A stretch of DNA of 64,000 bases from Psettodes erumei (GCA_016785225.1 JAFBJZ010000227.1:576501-640500), one strand, 5' to 3'; positions 35,844-50,300 are shown, numbered from the stretch's first letter. Notes: a model not told the origin generated them from the letters alone. Program-made: numbers and translations.

Positions 35844-38800
35844 GTGAAGAGGCGTCTGAAAATATCCCATAATGATTGTGAAATGTTAGGGTGAAGCTTC
35901 AGGGGCTGCGGGCTGAAGGTTAAGCCTGGAACGTCTTTAATTACAGTCCCGGCGTCCTCCGCTCCGAGCCCGGGGAAGCGGACACAGTGGAGACGTCACC
36001 GAGGGGGTAAACAAAGACTCGGACCTGGACCCAAAGCTCTGGCCGGGTTATTACGGGCCGGCGCTGCTCGCTGCAGGCGGGAGCGCAGAATCACAAGTTC
36101 GCTGAAAAAGAAGGAACTGCAGGCCGCAACTTTCTCCCATGTGACCGTCGACGCTCGTGTTCCTGCCTCTAAAATGAAAACATCTTTTTTTTTTGTTCAT
36201 CCTTTCAAATTCCACATGTACTTCACTCTGCTACCTGCAATTATAGGATTCACATATGCTGACTTGTTCGCTTGACTAAGTCCCCCACCTCCTGCTTCCT
36301 CCCCCCTGGAGGGTGGAGGGTGCTCGACTTCAGCGGTTTTCACAGAACTGGTTCAGCGTGGAAGTCAGAGGGTGCAGTTAAATTTAGAGGCCGGGCCCAG
36401 ACACGGTTCTTCTTCAGACATCGATCAGCAGATCTGTGAAAAGCTGCAGAGCGCCGGGATCTCAATCTTTTTTTTCCCAAAATATAGCATGCATGTGCAT
36501 TTTGAGAAAAATTAGAGAAAACCTTTCTTTAAAATGAAGAAAGAGCAAAGTAATTGATTTTAAAACGGCAGCATCCGTTCGTTCGCTGCTCAGGCACAGC
36601 AGAGGCGACTGATTTTCTGCAGCAGCTGAGACTTTAACTGCACTGCAGCAGCCGCTCGCTCGCTGATTAGAGACGGGGGGGGGGTGAGCACAAATTCATA
36701 AAAGTGAGGCCACGAGTTGAAAACATTTCAGATCAGTTACAGTGATTTTACGCCACCCGCAGCGCCTTCCTCCTCCTCCTCCTCCTCCTCCTCCTCCTCC
36801 TCCTCCTCCTCATCATCCTCCTGAATCACCCTCTCGATTCCTTCTCTGCAGCTGTGCAGGCAGACAGTCGACCTGAGCCGAGACCAGCTGGGACCGGGTA
36901 TCTGTCCTTGGTCTGTGATTTATCTTGAGACGGGAGGGGGGGGGGCACGCCTCGAAAGTTGGGTTTACATTTGCTGGCTGGGCTCCGATTGGCTCAGTTT
37001 GCCGTGATGAAGCGCACTGTGGAAAGTTTCATCTCCGGGGAGCCGACAGATGGCGGCTGCTGTCTATCAGCCGTACGGTGGGTAACCTCAACCATCAAAG
37101 CGGCCCAGCCCCTTTGTGGAGCGGAACCACAGAGCGGGTTCTGATCTGTGCTCGACCCTCGGGCACGCACGGCCGACACAGATGTTCCATCGAGCCGCGA
37201 TACCCGGCAGAACCTTTTCACTTTCTAAAACTCATCGACACGTATTCTGAGAAAAAAAAAGAAAAGAAGCGTAATCACCAGGCCAGAGCTGCAGCAGGTA
37301 GTGCAGGACCTCGATGTGCTTTTTGAAGTGCAGGGCGCTGGCCAGCTCCTCCGAGTCGATGAAGACCCGGTTGGTGTGGCACGACGCCTCCTGGCGCTGG
37401 CTCAGCAGCACCGGGCCGAAGCACACCGCCAGGTTCTGACACGTCATCTTGTTCACTTCCTGGTAGGACGCCACCAGCTTCAGGTGGTCGAGGAGCTTCC
37501 GCAGCGTCATCTGATTCACACGCACACACACACACACACACAAGTGCAGACAAATAAGACATGTTATTATTATGATTAGTAGTTGTAGTAGTACCACTGG
37601 CAGCAGCAGAGCTACACTCCGCAGTCTGCTTCAACATGCTATTTGTAGCAGTGAAAAGCTGCTTTTCATGTAAGGACGGAGGAAAAATTACACTTTTTGC
37701 AAACGAGGCTCGGAAAGTTGAAGCAGAAAAATAATTATTCCGAGTGAGATTTCTAAAAACAAATCCCCCCCCGGTATTTTCAGCACCGCACCACCTGAAA
37801 TCCATCACAACGTCTGTGTCTGATTGTCGTGAGCTGCAGGAATAATCTGGCTGAAAAACACAAAACTGCAGTACAGATACTGAGAAAGATTTGTAGCAGT
37901 TGGGAAAAAAACTGCGTCTCAGTATAAAGCTTATTCTGAAAGAACCATATTTCTGGATTATTCATGTGTTTATGGAAAAGAGAGGATATCTGGGTCACTC
38001 CGACAACCATGTTATGTCATTTATCATTAATGGCACAAATACTTGGATGAAGGTGAAAAGCTGTAACGACGGTTACGTAACAGGCATTAAGCAGCAGTGA
38101 GCTCCACGTCGTGACCGTCATTACCTCGGCCACAATGATCCCCTTCACCGTGGCTTGTGTGACAGGTGCTGGGGGGTGGAGGTGGGGGTGGGGTGGGGCA
38201 GGAGGAGTTACTCACCCGCTCCACGTCCGGCAGGTTCTCCAGCAGGCCGACGGTGTGCTCCGAGTCGGCCGGCTCGTTCTCGCAGCCCGCGGCCCCCATG
38301 CGCAGAGGCCTGGTGGCCATGGACTCCAGCACGGCCTCGTACAGCTGCTTGGTGATCAGAGGGTGGGGCAGCTCCCGCAGGTAGTCCTTCAGCACTCCTG
38401 GAGGGGGGGGGCGGAAAAAGGTGGGTGTTTTCATCATCACTGAGAAAAGCTTTTATCTTCCTGCTCTTTTTTAAACACGTGAACCTGGCGCGCTCTCTTG
38501 GCTGCAAACCCGGGTTCCCCGGCGTCGGCCGGGATTGCCCGATTGGAGTCGGGCGTGACTCCACAGCCAAAAGTGTTGGGGGGTGTGGGTGGGGGTGTGG
38601 GTGCTGTCTGCCACAACACCTGTGACCAGTCACGCCCGCAGTTCAGACAAAAGCCACGGGGAAAACATGAAACCCACGCTGTCTGTCTGCGCTAAGCCCC
38701 TCAAATATCGCTGGCATGTCTCCTCATCAAAGGCAAACAGGGAGGGGGCAAAAAAAAAAGAAGAATAAATATGGGAATAAAAAAGGCTCTTGGCAGCGTG

Positions 38801-40110
38801 ACAGGTCTTTGTGGTGAGTGTCTGCATGAAGCTGGATCAGTTTTCAGACGAGGCTGGGGGCTGTGTAATCAGCAGCGTTGGTTCTGCTCCAAAGTAACGC
38901 ACACGCTGCGTTGTGAAGAGCGACAACAATTATTATTTAACATCTCTCAGGAATCCCACTGACCTTCACATACAGACCAACCAACTGTCTTTCTGTCGTC
39001 CTGAACTCCAAAGTTCTGTCACAGAGAAAGTTTTCGCCAACTTGACTTCTGCCGCTTTCTGATGAAACAACACAAAAACGAGATGCGGGCGGCGCTGGAT
39101 GCCTGTGGGCCAGTTGGGGCAGGTGACTCGCGTTGTGCTTTCGCAAGCCAAACGTGAAACCCTGCACTCGACATATCACGCTGCAGCGTACGGCGAGACT
39201 TACAAACTGCTGCGTACAGGAATAACCAGGCTGCTGAGGCTGCTGCTTGTGTTTTTGTTTGCCAGTCACTTATCTGATCTGCTGTCGGGTTCAAACGTGC
39301 ACCTGAAGCCAGAATAACAGATTTCCTGTCTGCGATGTTGGCGACGGCCGCCTGAGATGCCAGAAGCCGACGCTTTTCCACAACGCTTGCTTGTGCTAAC
39401 ACGCTTCCTTATCACGGCTTCCTGTGCCTGGAAACATCAGGATGCGTATGACGATGGCGGTGATGACACATCAAATTGAATGAGATGCGAACAAAAAAAG
39501 GTCATTTGCATCGATGTATGAACATCATCCTGCTCGCCTCGCTGGACGCCCGAGGTGTTTTTCTCCTTCACCTTCTATTTACAGAAAACCAAAATAAGAT
39601 TCGCCGTTAATCCGCTGACATCCCCTTAGGAGAACAGTAGGCACAACTTAACACGCTAACTTTTTAATCCCAGTAAACCTCCACTCTGCTCTAAGCGAGC
39701 CTGAGGATTAACGCTTTTTTTCTTCAGACGACTCCCGACTAGCATCACCCTGCAGGTCCACCGAGCGTCAGACAATGAGCCTTGAATTTCAATTGAATTA
39801 GCTGATGACGCGCGATTCTTTTTTCAAACTGCAAAATCTCAGATTAGCACAAGGTTCAGTATCTTCACACTCGTGAAGATGCAGATGAAGATATTCATGA
39901 TCTCCAGAGGGTGAAACCTCTTTGACTCTTCATCATGCACCACCAGCAGGAAAAACAACTTCATTTTTTGTCTGTGTCTGTGGTATTCTCTTTGTGGTTT
40001 GAATTATTGATTGTGTTTTCTACAGTTGTACATGTATTTTTTGTGTTGTTCTGTTTCTTTCTTTTGAAGCTCGTCCACATCTTTTTTTCTCGATTCAACA
40101 CTAACAAACT

Positions 40111-40160
<50 letters not shown>

Positions 40161-40335
40161 ATATGCATTCCTGAGGCAGTTAGTGTTTCTTGACTCTGAA
40201 GACAAACAACACAACCTGGTGTCCGGTGTGCGCCTTCTCATCTCAGGTAGACTCACAATGACAGCTGGAAGTCAGCGGGGTCAAACTTTGACACAGCTTC
40301 GGGCGAACGTGCAAATAAAACGTGACAAAATGTCC

Positions 40336-40387
<52 letters not shown>

Positions 40388-41131
40388 CCTGTGAGCGATC
40401 TGTGGCGGCATGTTTCCCATCCTGTTTTTTTTTTCTTCATTTCTCGCCGCTGTTATCTTTGATCTCCATCGGGTTTGGTATGAAATCTGGTATGAGTGAA
40501 AGGACACATAAACACAAGAAACATTTACACTCCTTAACGCCCCCCTCCCCCCAACACACACACACTGATTTCCACAACAGATTACACAGAAACTCTTTGT
40601 GCGTCCTCCTGCTTCCTGTTGTCAATCTTTACTGAGATAATAATAATCAGCCCGTTTCATCGCTGCCAAGGAGCCACAAAACCCCCCAAAAAAACAAGCC
40701 AGCCATGTGTTTTTATCCTTATCGCTGCAAGAGTCAAGCTTTTTGTTAAGCGGGGTGTGCAAATAAAATGCAGAGATAACACTTGACTTTGTGTGTGTGT
40801 GTTTTTTTTCCCCTTTTAAAATGGAAAGTCATGCATGGCGGACCCGCTGACCTCGCCAGTGCTGCGAGGCGGATCATCGAGACACAACAACAGCACCAGT
40901 GTTTCACGTTAGCGTCGCTTCATAAAGCAAAACAAGACGACTTTTTTCCCCCCACACGCAATTTATGGAAACGCGCACACACGCAACAGGAGAAAAAACA
41001 ACTTGTGTACGTGCATGTGCACATGTGCTTGTGTTTGTCTGCAGCCTGGAGAATACAGCCATTCAGGTAAATCATTAGCCTGCTATGAGTCAGTGTTAGT
41101 GTTTGCTTTTGCATTTTAGCCCCTGATCTGC

Positions 41132-41163
<32 letters not shown>

Positions 41164-41290
41164 GTACGCACAAGGTCATGGGCTCAGGGGTGAACAGGTG
41201 TGCTTCCCCTGCAGGTGCTTCACTCTCGTTCACAGCCAAGCTGACAACAAACGCACCCTGAAGTGTCTTTTCTCTCACATTGAAACTGTT

Positions 41291-41327
<37 letters not shown>

Positions 41328-43774
41328 GTATACACACACACACACACACACTCCAGCTCCATGTGTGGCTGATGAAGACTGAGTAGAGCAGCTCAGACTT
41401 AAAGAAGAACAAACCCCTAAAACAAAGCATCAGGATGTGTGATTTAAGTCATTTTGAATTGAATCTGAATAGTTGGTTTTTTTTTTTAATCAATTCAGAT
41501 GATTTCAATGCTCCAAATGCGCCACCAAAGACTACATGGCACACAATGCACTGGGGCACGGCTCTACCTTTGACCTCTTGTTCAAACAAAGCAGAAGGTC
41601 AGTCCTCTTGTCAGCGCTGCAGTCGACGCCTCGCCTGGAGAACAAACAGGGGTTTGTTCCCCGTCCTGCCCCCCCCCCCCACCCCACCTCACCCCCCCAC
41701 TCCCTGCCAGCTTGTCCTGCCCGCCCCCGCAGCACCAGGAGGAGGGGGGGGGTTCAGAAGAGATATACGTGTGTGTGTGTGTGTGTGCTGCCTTGTCCGG
41801 TTGCACGTTGAAGCTTTACCCTGCGGTTGCTTCAACCCCCACCCACCCACCCCAGCCACCACCACCCACCACCACCACCACCACCACCAACTCCTCACTG
41901 TGGAGACAGTGGAGCTCTCATGTCGATCTGTCAGAAATGCGAGCGGAACCGGTTCCCGACTCCCGACCCGCAGTTAAGGGCAGGCCTGCAGCTCCGCTCC
42001 GCCGGCCGGCCCCCGGTTCAGCTAATCCCCCATGCGTGAGCCAAATACCATCTGTGTTTGTTCGGCAACAAAGGGGGCACTTGTTAATGACTTTCCATGT
42101 CTTCACTGGAGTACTGCCGAGGATGAGGGGGTTGGGTGGGGTGGGGAGGCTAAACTAGGGAAGTAGGCTATGGAGTCAGGCAACACAAAATCCAACAAAC
42201 CCACAAGTTAGGATCAATACGTTGGGAGCAGGGAGACTGTGGCGTCTCCTCTTCTTCTTGTTTGTTTGGGGTTTTTTTTTTGTTCCAGAGGACAAATAAG
42301 TGAACCGGTTTCTCATCACCGGATCAGCTCAGGAGATTTGTTTCCATACAAACAGGCCGAGCTGAGGGTTTAATCATTATTCAGTCGCTAAACTGTCCGC
42401 TAAACCTCAACGGCTGGAAACATTTCCAGCTCTGCTGACACCACAACACACACAGACCCTGTTATTATTATTATTATTGTTAACCAGCGGCACCAGCAAG
42501 TGCATGCACACGTCTAAGTCTGTCTCATGGAATAGTTAGCTTAGCATGAAGGCTAAAGTAACACAGTCGGCCTGCCAGCAGCTCCAGAGTTCACAAATGA
42601 ACAGCTAGCATCTTGTTTTTTAATGTTTGAAAGTGTAAAACTGGCCAGCAATGTTTCTATGGGGGGGGGGCACTTCCTGTGGTTCTAAAGCCTCATGCAT
42701 GTTCAAAGAGACACGGACGAGCTGATCAGCTGCAGCAGAGGAAGGCTAACCGCCGATGACGATCTCCATCTTGATTTCTCGCGACATGTTTGCACAAACT
42801 GTGACTTGAAACAAAAGGCGGCGGTTTGAAACAACACAGGGCTGCGCGCTGAGCGTGTTTTGCAAGCTTTGGCTTGACCTCTGACCCCCCGGATAATCCC
42901 TTTCACTACCTCCGCTTTTAAATTAGCCGTGTGACACGTCGGCCCTCTCAGCTCATCCCGTTTGGCTTCTCGGCCGCTGGTCGGACTGCGCGTCGCAGAC
43001 TCCTGCTTCTTAAATCCAATATTCTGCGTTGATGTTACGACACAATTATATAAAAAAAAAAAAAATCAGAAGGAAATTCCCTCAAACATAAGGAGATTAC
43101 TTTACAAAATACTGGCAGGAAAAGTTAAATTAGATCAGTCAACTGGCAGGTTTCCACCAAATGTTTCAGGAAATCATGTTTTAAGATTATGTTCCCCCCA
43201 CCCCCACCCCCTCCGTCCTCCTCCATCTGCAACGGCAACTCGCTCGGCAGAGCAAATTTAGGCAGCGAGCAAAAACCAACAACCCGCGCTGGTGCTGGCC
43301 CTTTTTTCCCGACCCGCTCAACTGTTAACTGTGTTCTTTGGCTGGCCGTGGAAAATGCACGCGGATCAAAGCGGGCGTGATGGGACGACGCCTATGCGGG
43401 GGCCTCTTCCCAAAACCAACAGCAGCCCCTACAATGCCGGGGGGGGGGGTGTCCATGGCCTTCCTCTTTTTGGTGGGAAAAAAAAAAATCATGACTAAGT
43501 GATTTTTGACAACTTTTGCCCCCGCCGCCCCAAAAAACATCAGTCGTGCCGCTCACACTGTTACTGGTGAGACTCCATCCTGTTTTAAATTTTAAAGCAA
43601 AAGAGCTGCGTAACCGATTTAAATGACAAGACACGCACAACGTCTACACACACTCGCACCGCCACCATCGCCAGGCTGAGAGAGAAACAGGCCGACAAAA
43701 ACACGACCCAGAAGGGACAGTAAAAGCATGTCTGAACCACAAACCTGACGCAGAAGGAATGACCTGAATGTACA

Positions 43775-43824
<50 letters not shown>

Positions 43825-43904
43825 ACGTTTGTGTGGGCCCTTCCCTCAGGCGTCGGCCCATACTGGTATGTTGACTGCTGGAATGCTTTTACTACAAATG
43901 GCAG

Positions 43905-43935
<31 letters not shown>

Positions 43936-44603
43936 TGTGCTGACCCATCTGCAGCCGACCCGCCGGTTCAGACACGTTCACTGGGGCACGGACCGGATCA
44001 ATACTAAATCCAGACTTCATGTGAGCATTGCTCCATTTTGTTGTGGTGTTGTTTTGTTATTCCGCTGCACTTCATTGAGCAACTCCTCCTCCTCCTCCTC
44101 CTCCTCCTCCTCTTCTTCTTCTTCTCAAATCATCACTTCTCAAATCCTGCGTTTACTGTAAAGCTCACCCTGATTTCACTTAATCCCATTTTACTAATTT
44201 AGACCCGCTCCTTCTTTGTGTTTCGACACAGGAGACGTCTCCTCCTCCTCTCCTGCTTTAAAACTGCAGACTAAATAATCAATAATAAACTGATGTGAGG
44301 CCTCGTCCATGTTTTTTCGGGGGTTTGGATTTTTTTCCCGCACAAAACGAACAACATGAAGGCGCCAACTTGGGTTCTGAGAAATCAGATGTGTTCACGT
44401 TACTTGCGGACTTTCATCGCCTGCTCAGTCAGTTTCACAGGAAACCTGAGCACACACACTGATGTTGTGTATACTGAGTGTGCTGTGTTGTGTAACGTGC
44501 TAATGAAGTGCGACCGTATTTTGCGGACGTGCCCGGACACCAGTAGGACAACCGATGCTCTTTGGAAATGAAACCTAGCGAAGTAGGAGTTGCTAATCTC
44601 ACT

Positions 44604-44647
<44 letters not shown>

Positions 44648-44831
44648 CTGTGTGTGTGCGTCTCACGTTCCCCCCGCTGCAGGTGCTCAGCTTACCCGTG
44701 ATGACGTTGATGTCGGGGTAAGTGTTTTCGCACAGCTCCACGGCGTAGCTGTCCCTCTCAAACGCCTCGCGGAGCTCCTTCTTCACCGCGGCAGACCCGC
44801 ACAGGCGGTACAGACCCACCACCTGGAAACA

Positions 44832-44863
<32 letters not shown>

Positions 44864-47334
44864 ACAAGTGGGTCAAATAAACATGCACCGCCTGACAGAG
44901 CTGCAGACGTCCTTACGAGCCTGTCGGTCACGAAAAACGCGGCGGACAGAAAACACACACACGTCTGTTTTCTCTCCGCACGACCAAGTTTTATATTTGC
45001 TGATAAACATGAAGGGAGGCCCGGCTGCCGCAGGCTGACGTGACTCTGACAGAACAACGCGATCCCTCTGAGAAGATCACGTTGCACTTTTTGTCCTGCG
45101 CTTTATTCCACTTATCCTAATCCTGTATCTCCAGATTGTGTTTCCACTACCGCTGCACCGACTGCACCTTGTGCGTCATGGAGGAGGATCCCTCCTGCGC
45201 TGAGGATTCTCCTTTTATTTGTTTTTTTGTGAAGGTTTCCCCTTTGGAAGGGGGGGGCAAAAGCACTGGACAAACAACACTGGAGACAGACGGAAGATAT
45301 GCATCGTGAAAATGGATGAGTGATGTCAGCAACAGCTGCTTGTTTTCTTTTGTGCGATGAACGTTTTGTTAAATGTTCAACACAACAAGAGGAAGATTTG
45401 CTTCTCATTCTTATGGTGTCGCTGTCAGACTGATCCAGACAAAAAGTCGCAGGCAACTGTGAATTTAACTGATTTGAAAGTGAAAATCTGCTCTGGGTCG
45501 TGGAGGATTAAAAAGAAAAAAAGAAAAAGGAAGCCGCGGGCCCAATAAACGCTGTTTCTTCACCTAAGCTCGGGAGTGTGACCCGAAGGAACTCCGCTGA
45601 CATCGGATCGGTGAAACTCGGCACCGCTCCTCTCTTTGTTCTGTCGGGATTAGGCCCGGCCGCAGACATACCATAATTTCTCCTACATGTGTCTGTCTGG
45701 TATGCGGCGTGGCGGACCCGCTGGTGCGGTTGCCCTGGTAACGTGTTAAGTCAGTGGGCTGTGAATGGCGGGCCGGGGTCCGGATCCACACACCACGCTG
45801 CACAGACGCACACTGCTGGGCTCCAGCGTAGGAGCACCGTACACGTCTCCCCGTCCCACCAGACCCACTTGTTTGTGGGCTGCAGGGGCCGGGCCAGGCC
45901 GAGCCGAGCCGAGCCGAGCCAGGCCGAGCCAGGCCGAGCCGAGCCGAGCCAGGCTGAGCCGAGCCAGGCCGAGCCAGGCCGAGCCGAGCCGAGTGTTGTA
46001 AACCCTCACACGAGAGGCAGAGGAGGACAGATTAGGCAGGGATTTGGCTTTGTGTGAGAATAAACACAAGTCACTGGGCACAATGAACAACAAGTCCATT
46101 CAGAAAAAAAGAAAAGTCTGTCTGTTTGGGGGGGGGCAGCTGTTCACCACAAAAAAAAAAAAAAAAAATGGGGCTCGTACTTCTGTGCTGCGGCTGCTGG
46201 GCAACATGGGCAGCGCCATTTTTTTGTCGCTCGCTCCAGAGGCAGCGTCAAGGAAACGATGACAACACACTACATTTCCTGTCATGATGTATGTGTGCGA
46301 CAGATGTGTAAAAATGCAACAACAGTAAACAAAAATGATCACAAAGAACCAGAGCAGAGCTGCACCGGATCCATGGTTTCCTGCCCGATTAATCCGATAA
46401 ATTCATCAGTCACACAGATGAAAGAAACACACAAGTTTTGTTTTGTGCGTTAGAGACGAGCTGAATGATTAACATTCTGTTCATCGTCTTCTTGTTTGCC
46501 TCGGTCACTTCGAACATCTACGACGTCTGTGGCTCCAATCAAAAAAAAAAAAAAAAAAAAGGACCACATGACAAGAACATGTTCGTCGCTTCGTGTCAAC
46601 AGAGGAAATAAACAAAACAGTTTGACAAACCGAGAAACACGTCACGTCAGATCACTGGATGAAAATGTGTTTTCATGGACTAACGAAAGAAAACCGCAGG
46701 AATCATCATCACACCGTCGCTTTGAGCTTTCACTCCCACTGGCTGCTTAGAGAAGGAATACCTCAACATAAACCAAAAGGAACTGACAGGCCATGAAATA
46801 CATGAGTGAGTGATCCTCATGTTTCCAGTGACCATCAAGTCTTTAGATGCAAAATATTTGTTTGAAATCACTCCTGGTTCCCTGTCACGCTCCAGATGCC
46901 ACACGGCACACAGGGTTTGTATTCGTAACAATAACTAAGCCCTGATTGGACATTTACTTAACACACGGCGTGTCACAACATACGTGTACACGACTCCTGT
47001 CATGTATGTAGGTTACTTAAAAAAACAACAACATGTCTTTTTAAATGCACGCAGAGCGCTGACGTCCATAACTCCACTCTGACATTATCTGCAGTCTTTT
47101 CAAATCCAGCGCCTTAAAAGCTCGCAGGCCCCCGGGGACACGCGGCGCTGAGAGTCTCCACACAGATCCACATAATCGTTTGTAAAGACGCAGCGACACC
47201 ACCCGCGACATTCCTCTGGGATCTGGTGTCCTAACCCCGTCCTCACCCCCGTCTGCCTGCAACCTGGGGGAGCACTTAGGCTTCATCTCTGACTGACAGC
47301 GCGAGCACAGTCTGCATGTCTTTCACGAGACAGG

Positions 47335-47378
<44 letters not shown>

Positions 47379-50300
47379 TTATGGGGGGTGGGGGGTAAAT
47401 AGAAAGAACTCTGCGAGGGACGGGAGACAAAAGCGTCAGACTGAGCGAAGGAGATAAAACCGAGGCAGACGAGGACAGACAAACACGGCGAGACGGAGGA
47501 CACCTGAGTGAGCTGAGTCAATACCACTGGCTAAGTGAAAGCTGCGTCTGTCCCACGGAGAGGGACGACCTCTGACCCTGCACAGGGAAGTATGTGCGTG
47601 TGTGATACACATGATAAAACACAATCTGAAGACTAGTTGCAAGAAGGAAATTTTGCTGTACCTGAACAATTTAAATGACAAATGACTCATTTCGGGGCTC
47701 GATGTGAATTGATGCTCGATGAGAATTTGCTGCTTTTCCCTATTTTGACATTTCGATGATGTTCGTTTAACATCTGCAGGTTCTGAACTGATCCATTCAT
47801 GAGAAACAGAACACAGAGATGACAGGAAACAGAAGCTGCGTCACCTGCGGCAGAACCGCCCCCCCGCGCGGACTCACCTGGCAGCCCCTCTTCTCGATCT
47901 CGTTGATGCACTTGCTGATGAGCAGCGGCACCATCAGCCCCGTGTTCTCCCGCTCCACCACGCGCCACGCCTCCACGCCGAACACCTGCGGCTCCCTGTC
48001 TCCGTCCGGCCCGCCGTCCAGCGAGTTCTTCCACTGCTCCATCAGGCTCAGCTTGACGTAGATCAGGCCGCGCGGCTCCAGCTTCACCGCCAGCTGGTGG
48101 GAGCGCGTCACCCGGAAGAGCGCGGGCAGGACCACGGTGCCGTGGCAGCAGACGCGGTTGCGCCTGGGCGTGGGCTCCCAGCTGAACACCACCAGCTTCA
48201 GGTGCTGCGCGTTCTCCAGCTCGATGTTGAAGGTGTGGTCCATGTCCAGGAAGGTGGTGCGGCAGGTGAGCAGGGCCGTTCGCGCTTTGTTGACGGAGTC
48301 CACCTGGATGGCGCAGTAGACGTCTCGAGAGTCGATGCGCGGAGGTTTGAGGTCCTCCGCGCCGTAGAAGTGCAGACTCATGAGTCCGGAGATGTACTGG
48401 CTGCACTTGGGCTGCTCCGTGAAGCTGTAATGGCGGAAAGCGTCGATGTCCAGCTCGGTGCCGCTGAGTTTCGAGCTCCCGCCTCCTTCCGCCTCCTTGC
48501 CTTTGCCTCCCTTCCCCTCCGCCGAGCCGTGCTTCCCAGATTTGGCCACCAGCTCCGGCGAGTCTCCGTCGCTGAGGTAGCCGCCTTTGCTGGCGGACTT
48601 GGAGCTGCCGTTGCTTTTCTTCTTGCTGAAGCTGTGCTGCGTGGACACGCTGCTGTCCAGGTGGTAGCGCGAGATCACGTTACGGCTCGCCTGCCCGCCG
48701 CCAGACGCCGCTAACCTGGGAGGGCCCGAAGCCTCCGACCCGCTCCGGTTGTTTCGGGGGGAATGGGCTCTGGGCTCCAGCTGATTCCCTCCGTTGCTGC
48801 TGCCGCTGCTGCTGCTCGGCGTCCCCTTGACGCTGAGTTTGCGGCTGAGCTCCGGGAGCTTCTTCATCTTCATGGAGATCTTCCTGACGGTGCGCGGGGA
48901 CTTGATCTTGTCCGGGAAGGACCAGTTGATGGAGCTGCTCTTCTTGGCCGGGTTTGGGCTGGAGGGAGGCGAGAAGCCGACAGCGTTGGGCAGGTCTGGA
49001 CCGTCTGCAGAGGAAAAAACAGAGCTGGTTAGAAGCGGAGTCTGACACATTTCAGATTTCTTCGCTGGCTGTCACTTGCGGTGGAACAGTTTAAACACTG
49101 TTCCTGCCAAATTCTTGGGCAGGAAAATATTTAGAAAGCTTTTTTTTTTTTTTTTGTTGGATGGCTCACAGGAACAAATGGGTACCACCGGTCACAAGCT
49201 CTTAAAGTCACTGTAAATAACTGGTTTCACGAGAGACACCCTCCTGCCATTACAAGTTGTGATGTCCAGCGCAGACAGACGGGAAAGAGAAGACTGAAAA
49301 ACCTGAGGCGACGTGTGCGTGAGCCATAATTTAGCGTCTGTCAGAGAAGCGCTACACCTCCGCGGGGCACAACATCGAGCGATTAGGTCGACATGCAACC
49401 CAGTAATCCGCCGACAGAGATACATTGAGCGGGCGACGCGCCGCATAAACATTTCAGCGCTATATAACACAGTTACAGTCTATAGAGGTAAACCCAGACG
49501 GCAATTTAGCTAATTGACGGTTTTGAAGAAGCAGAAAAATTCAATTGTTCGCACACAAGTCTCCGCGAGACCCCTTTGATTAGAGGGGGCTCCGCTCCAA
49601 TCAAACAGCGGGGAAACTGAAGTGGAAGGTCATTAGCTCCAGGACAAACAGCGGCCCTGTGAGCGGGGACACGTCTGTCTCGACCACTTCAGGCCGCTGA
49701 GCTGGAGTTACCGGGTCATTATTCACGCTGAAAAATATCCGTTTGGGCTGGACTTTGAAGGCAGCTCTGGCCTAACTAGATGTCTACGCCGTAAAATTTC
49801 AGGGTCCAGATCCCCGGGCAGGAAGAGGGTAGCTGTTGTTTAGTCTGCAGGGGTGGACTGAGGCTTTAAAGCTGAACACGTGTCCCCAACAGGTCGCCCA
49901 TCCGACCAACAGAAACTTTACATGGAGGCGGCAGCTTAAAGTGACGCATGAAGCTGCCATTCATTTAGAGCTGCGTTCACGGACTCCCCTCACTCTCCTT
50001 TCAGCTCCGTTTTGGTCTCCATCATCTCTTAAAGGGGAAATATCAGACTCTTCAGCTGCGAAACGTTCACAAGCTCATAGGCAACGGCAACTTAAACCAA
50101 AACAACGGGCTCAAAGACACCAAGAGAAACTCCAGACTCTGGTGATAAAGTGTCCGTGTTGGAATTTAAGAGCCAGTCAACAATAGCTGACTTATCTGAA
50201 CAGCCTGCGTGTCCACACAGTCGTATCGCTTGGTGAATGTGCAACAGATAACGATGCACTGTTACCGCCCGGCACCTACGGTTCAGACACTTTCAGCAGA

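Larger units (their letters stand above)
33966..37278. other. syde2 intron F-G, microsatellite-rich
   Basis: It holds (CA)n at 35674-35723, (GT)n at 35802-35838 and (TCC)n at 36767-36811. Besides the repeat at its right end on the transcript side, I see no exon. Confidence 0.7.

Noticed and set aside
40114..40385. Regularly spaced repeats that might suggest an array such as CRISPR
   Set aside because: They are simple dinucleotide runs in a vertebrate intron, with no unique spacers.
41435..41977. 180-residue plus-strand frame
   Set aside because: Low-complexity Pro, His and Cys from C-rich and CA-rich DNA; no splice context and no homology recognised.
48097..48714. 205-residue plus-strand frame
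   Set aside because: Antisense shadow of the GC-rich syde2 C2 exon, whose minus-strand frame has clear domains.
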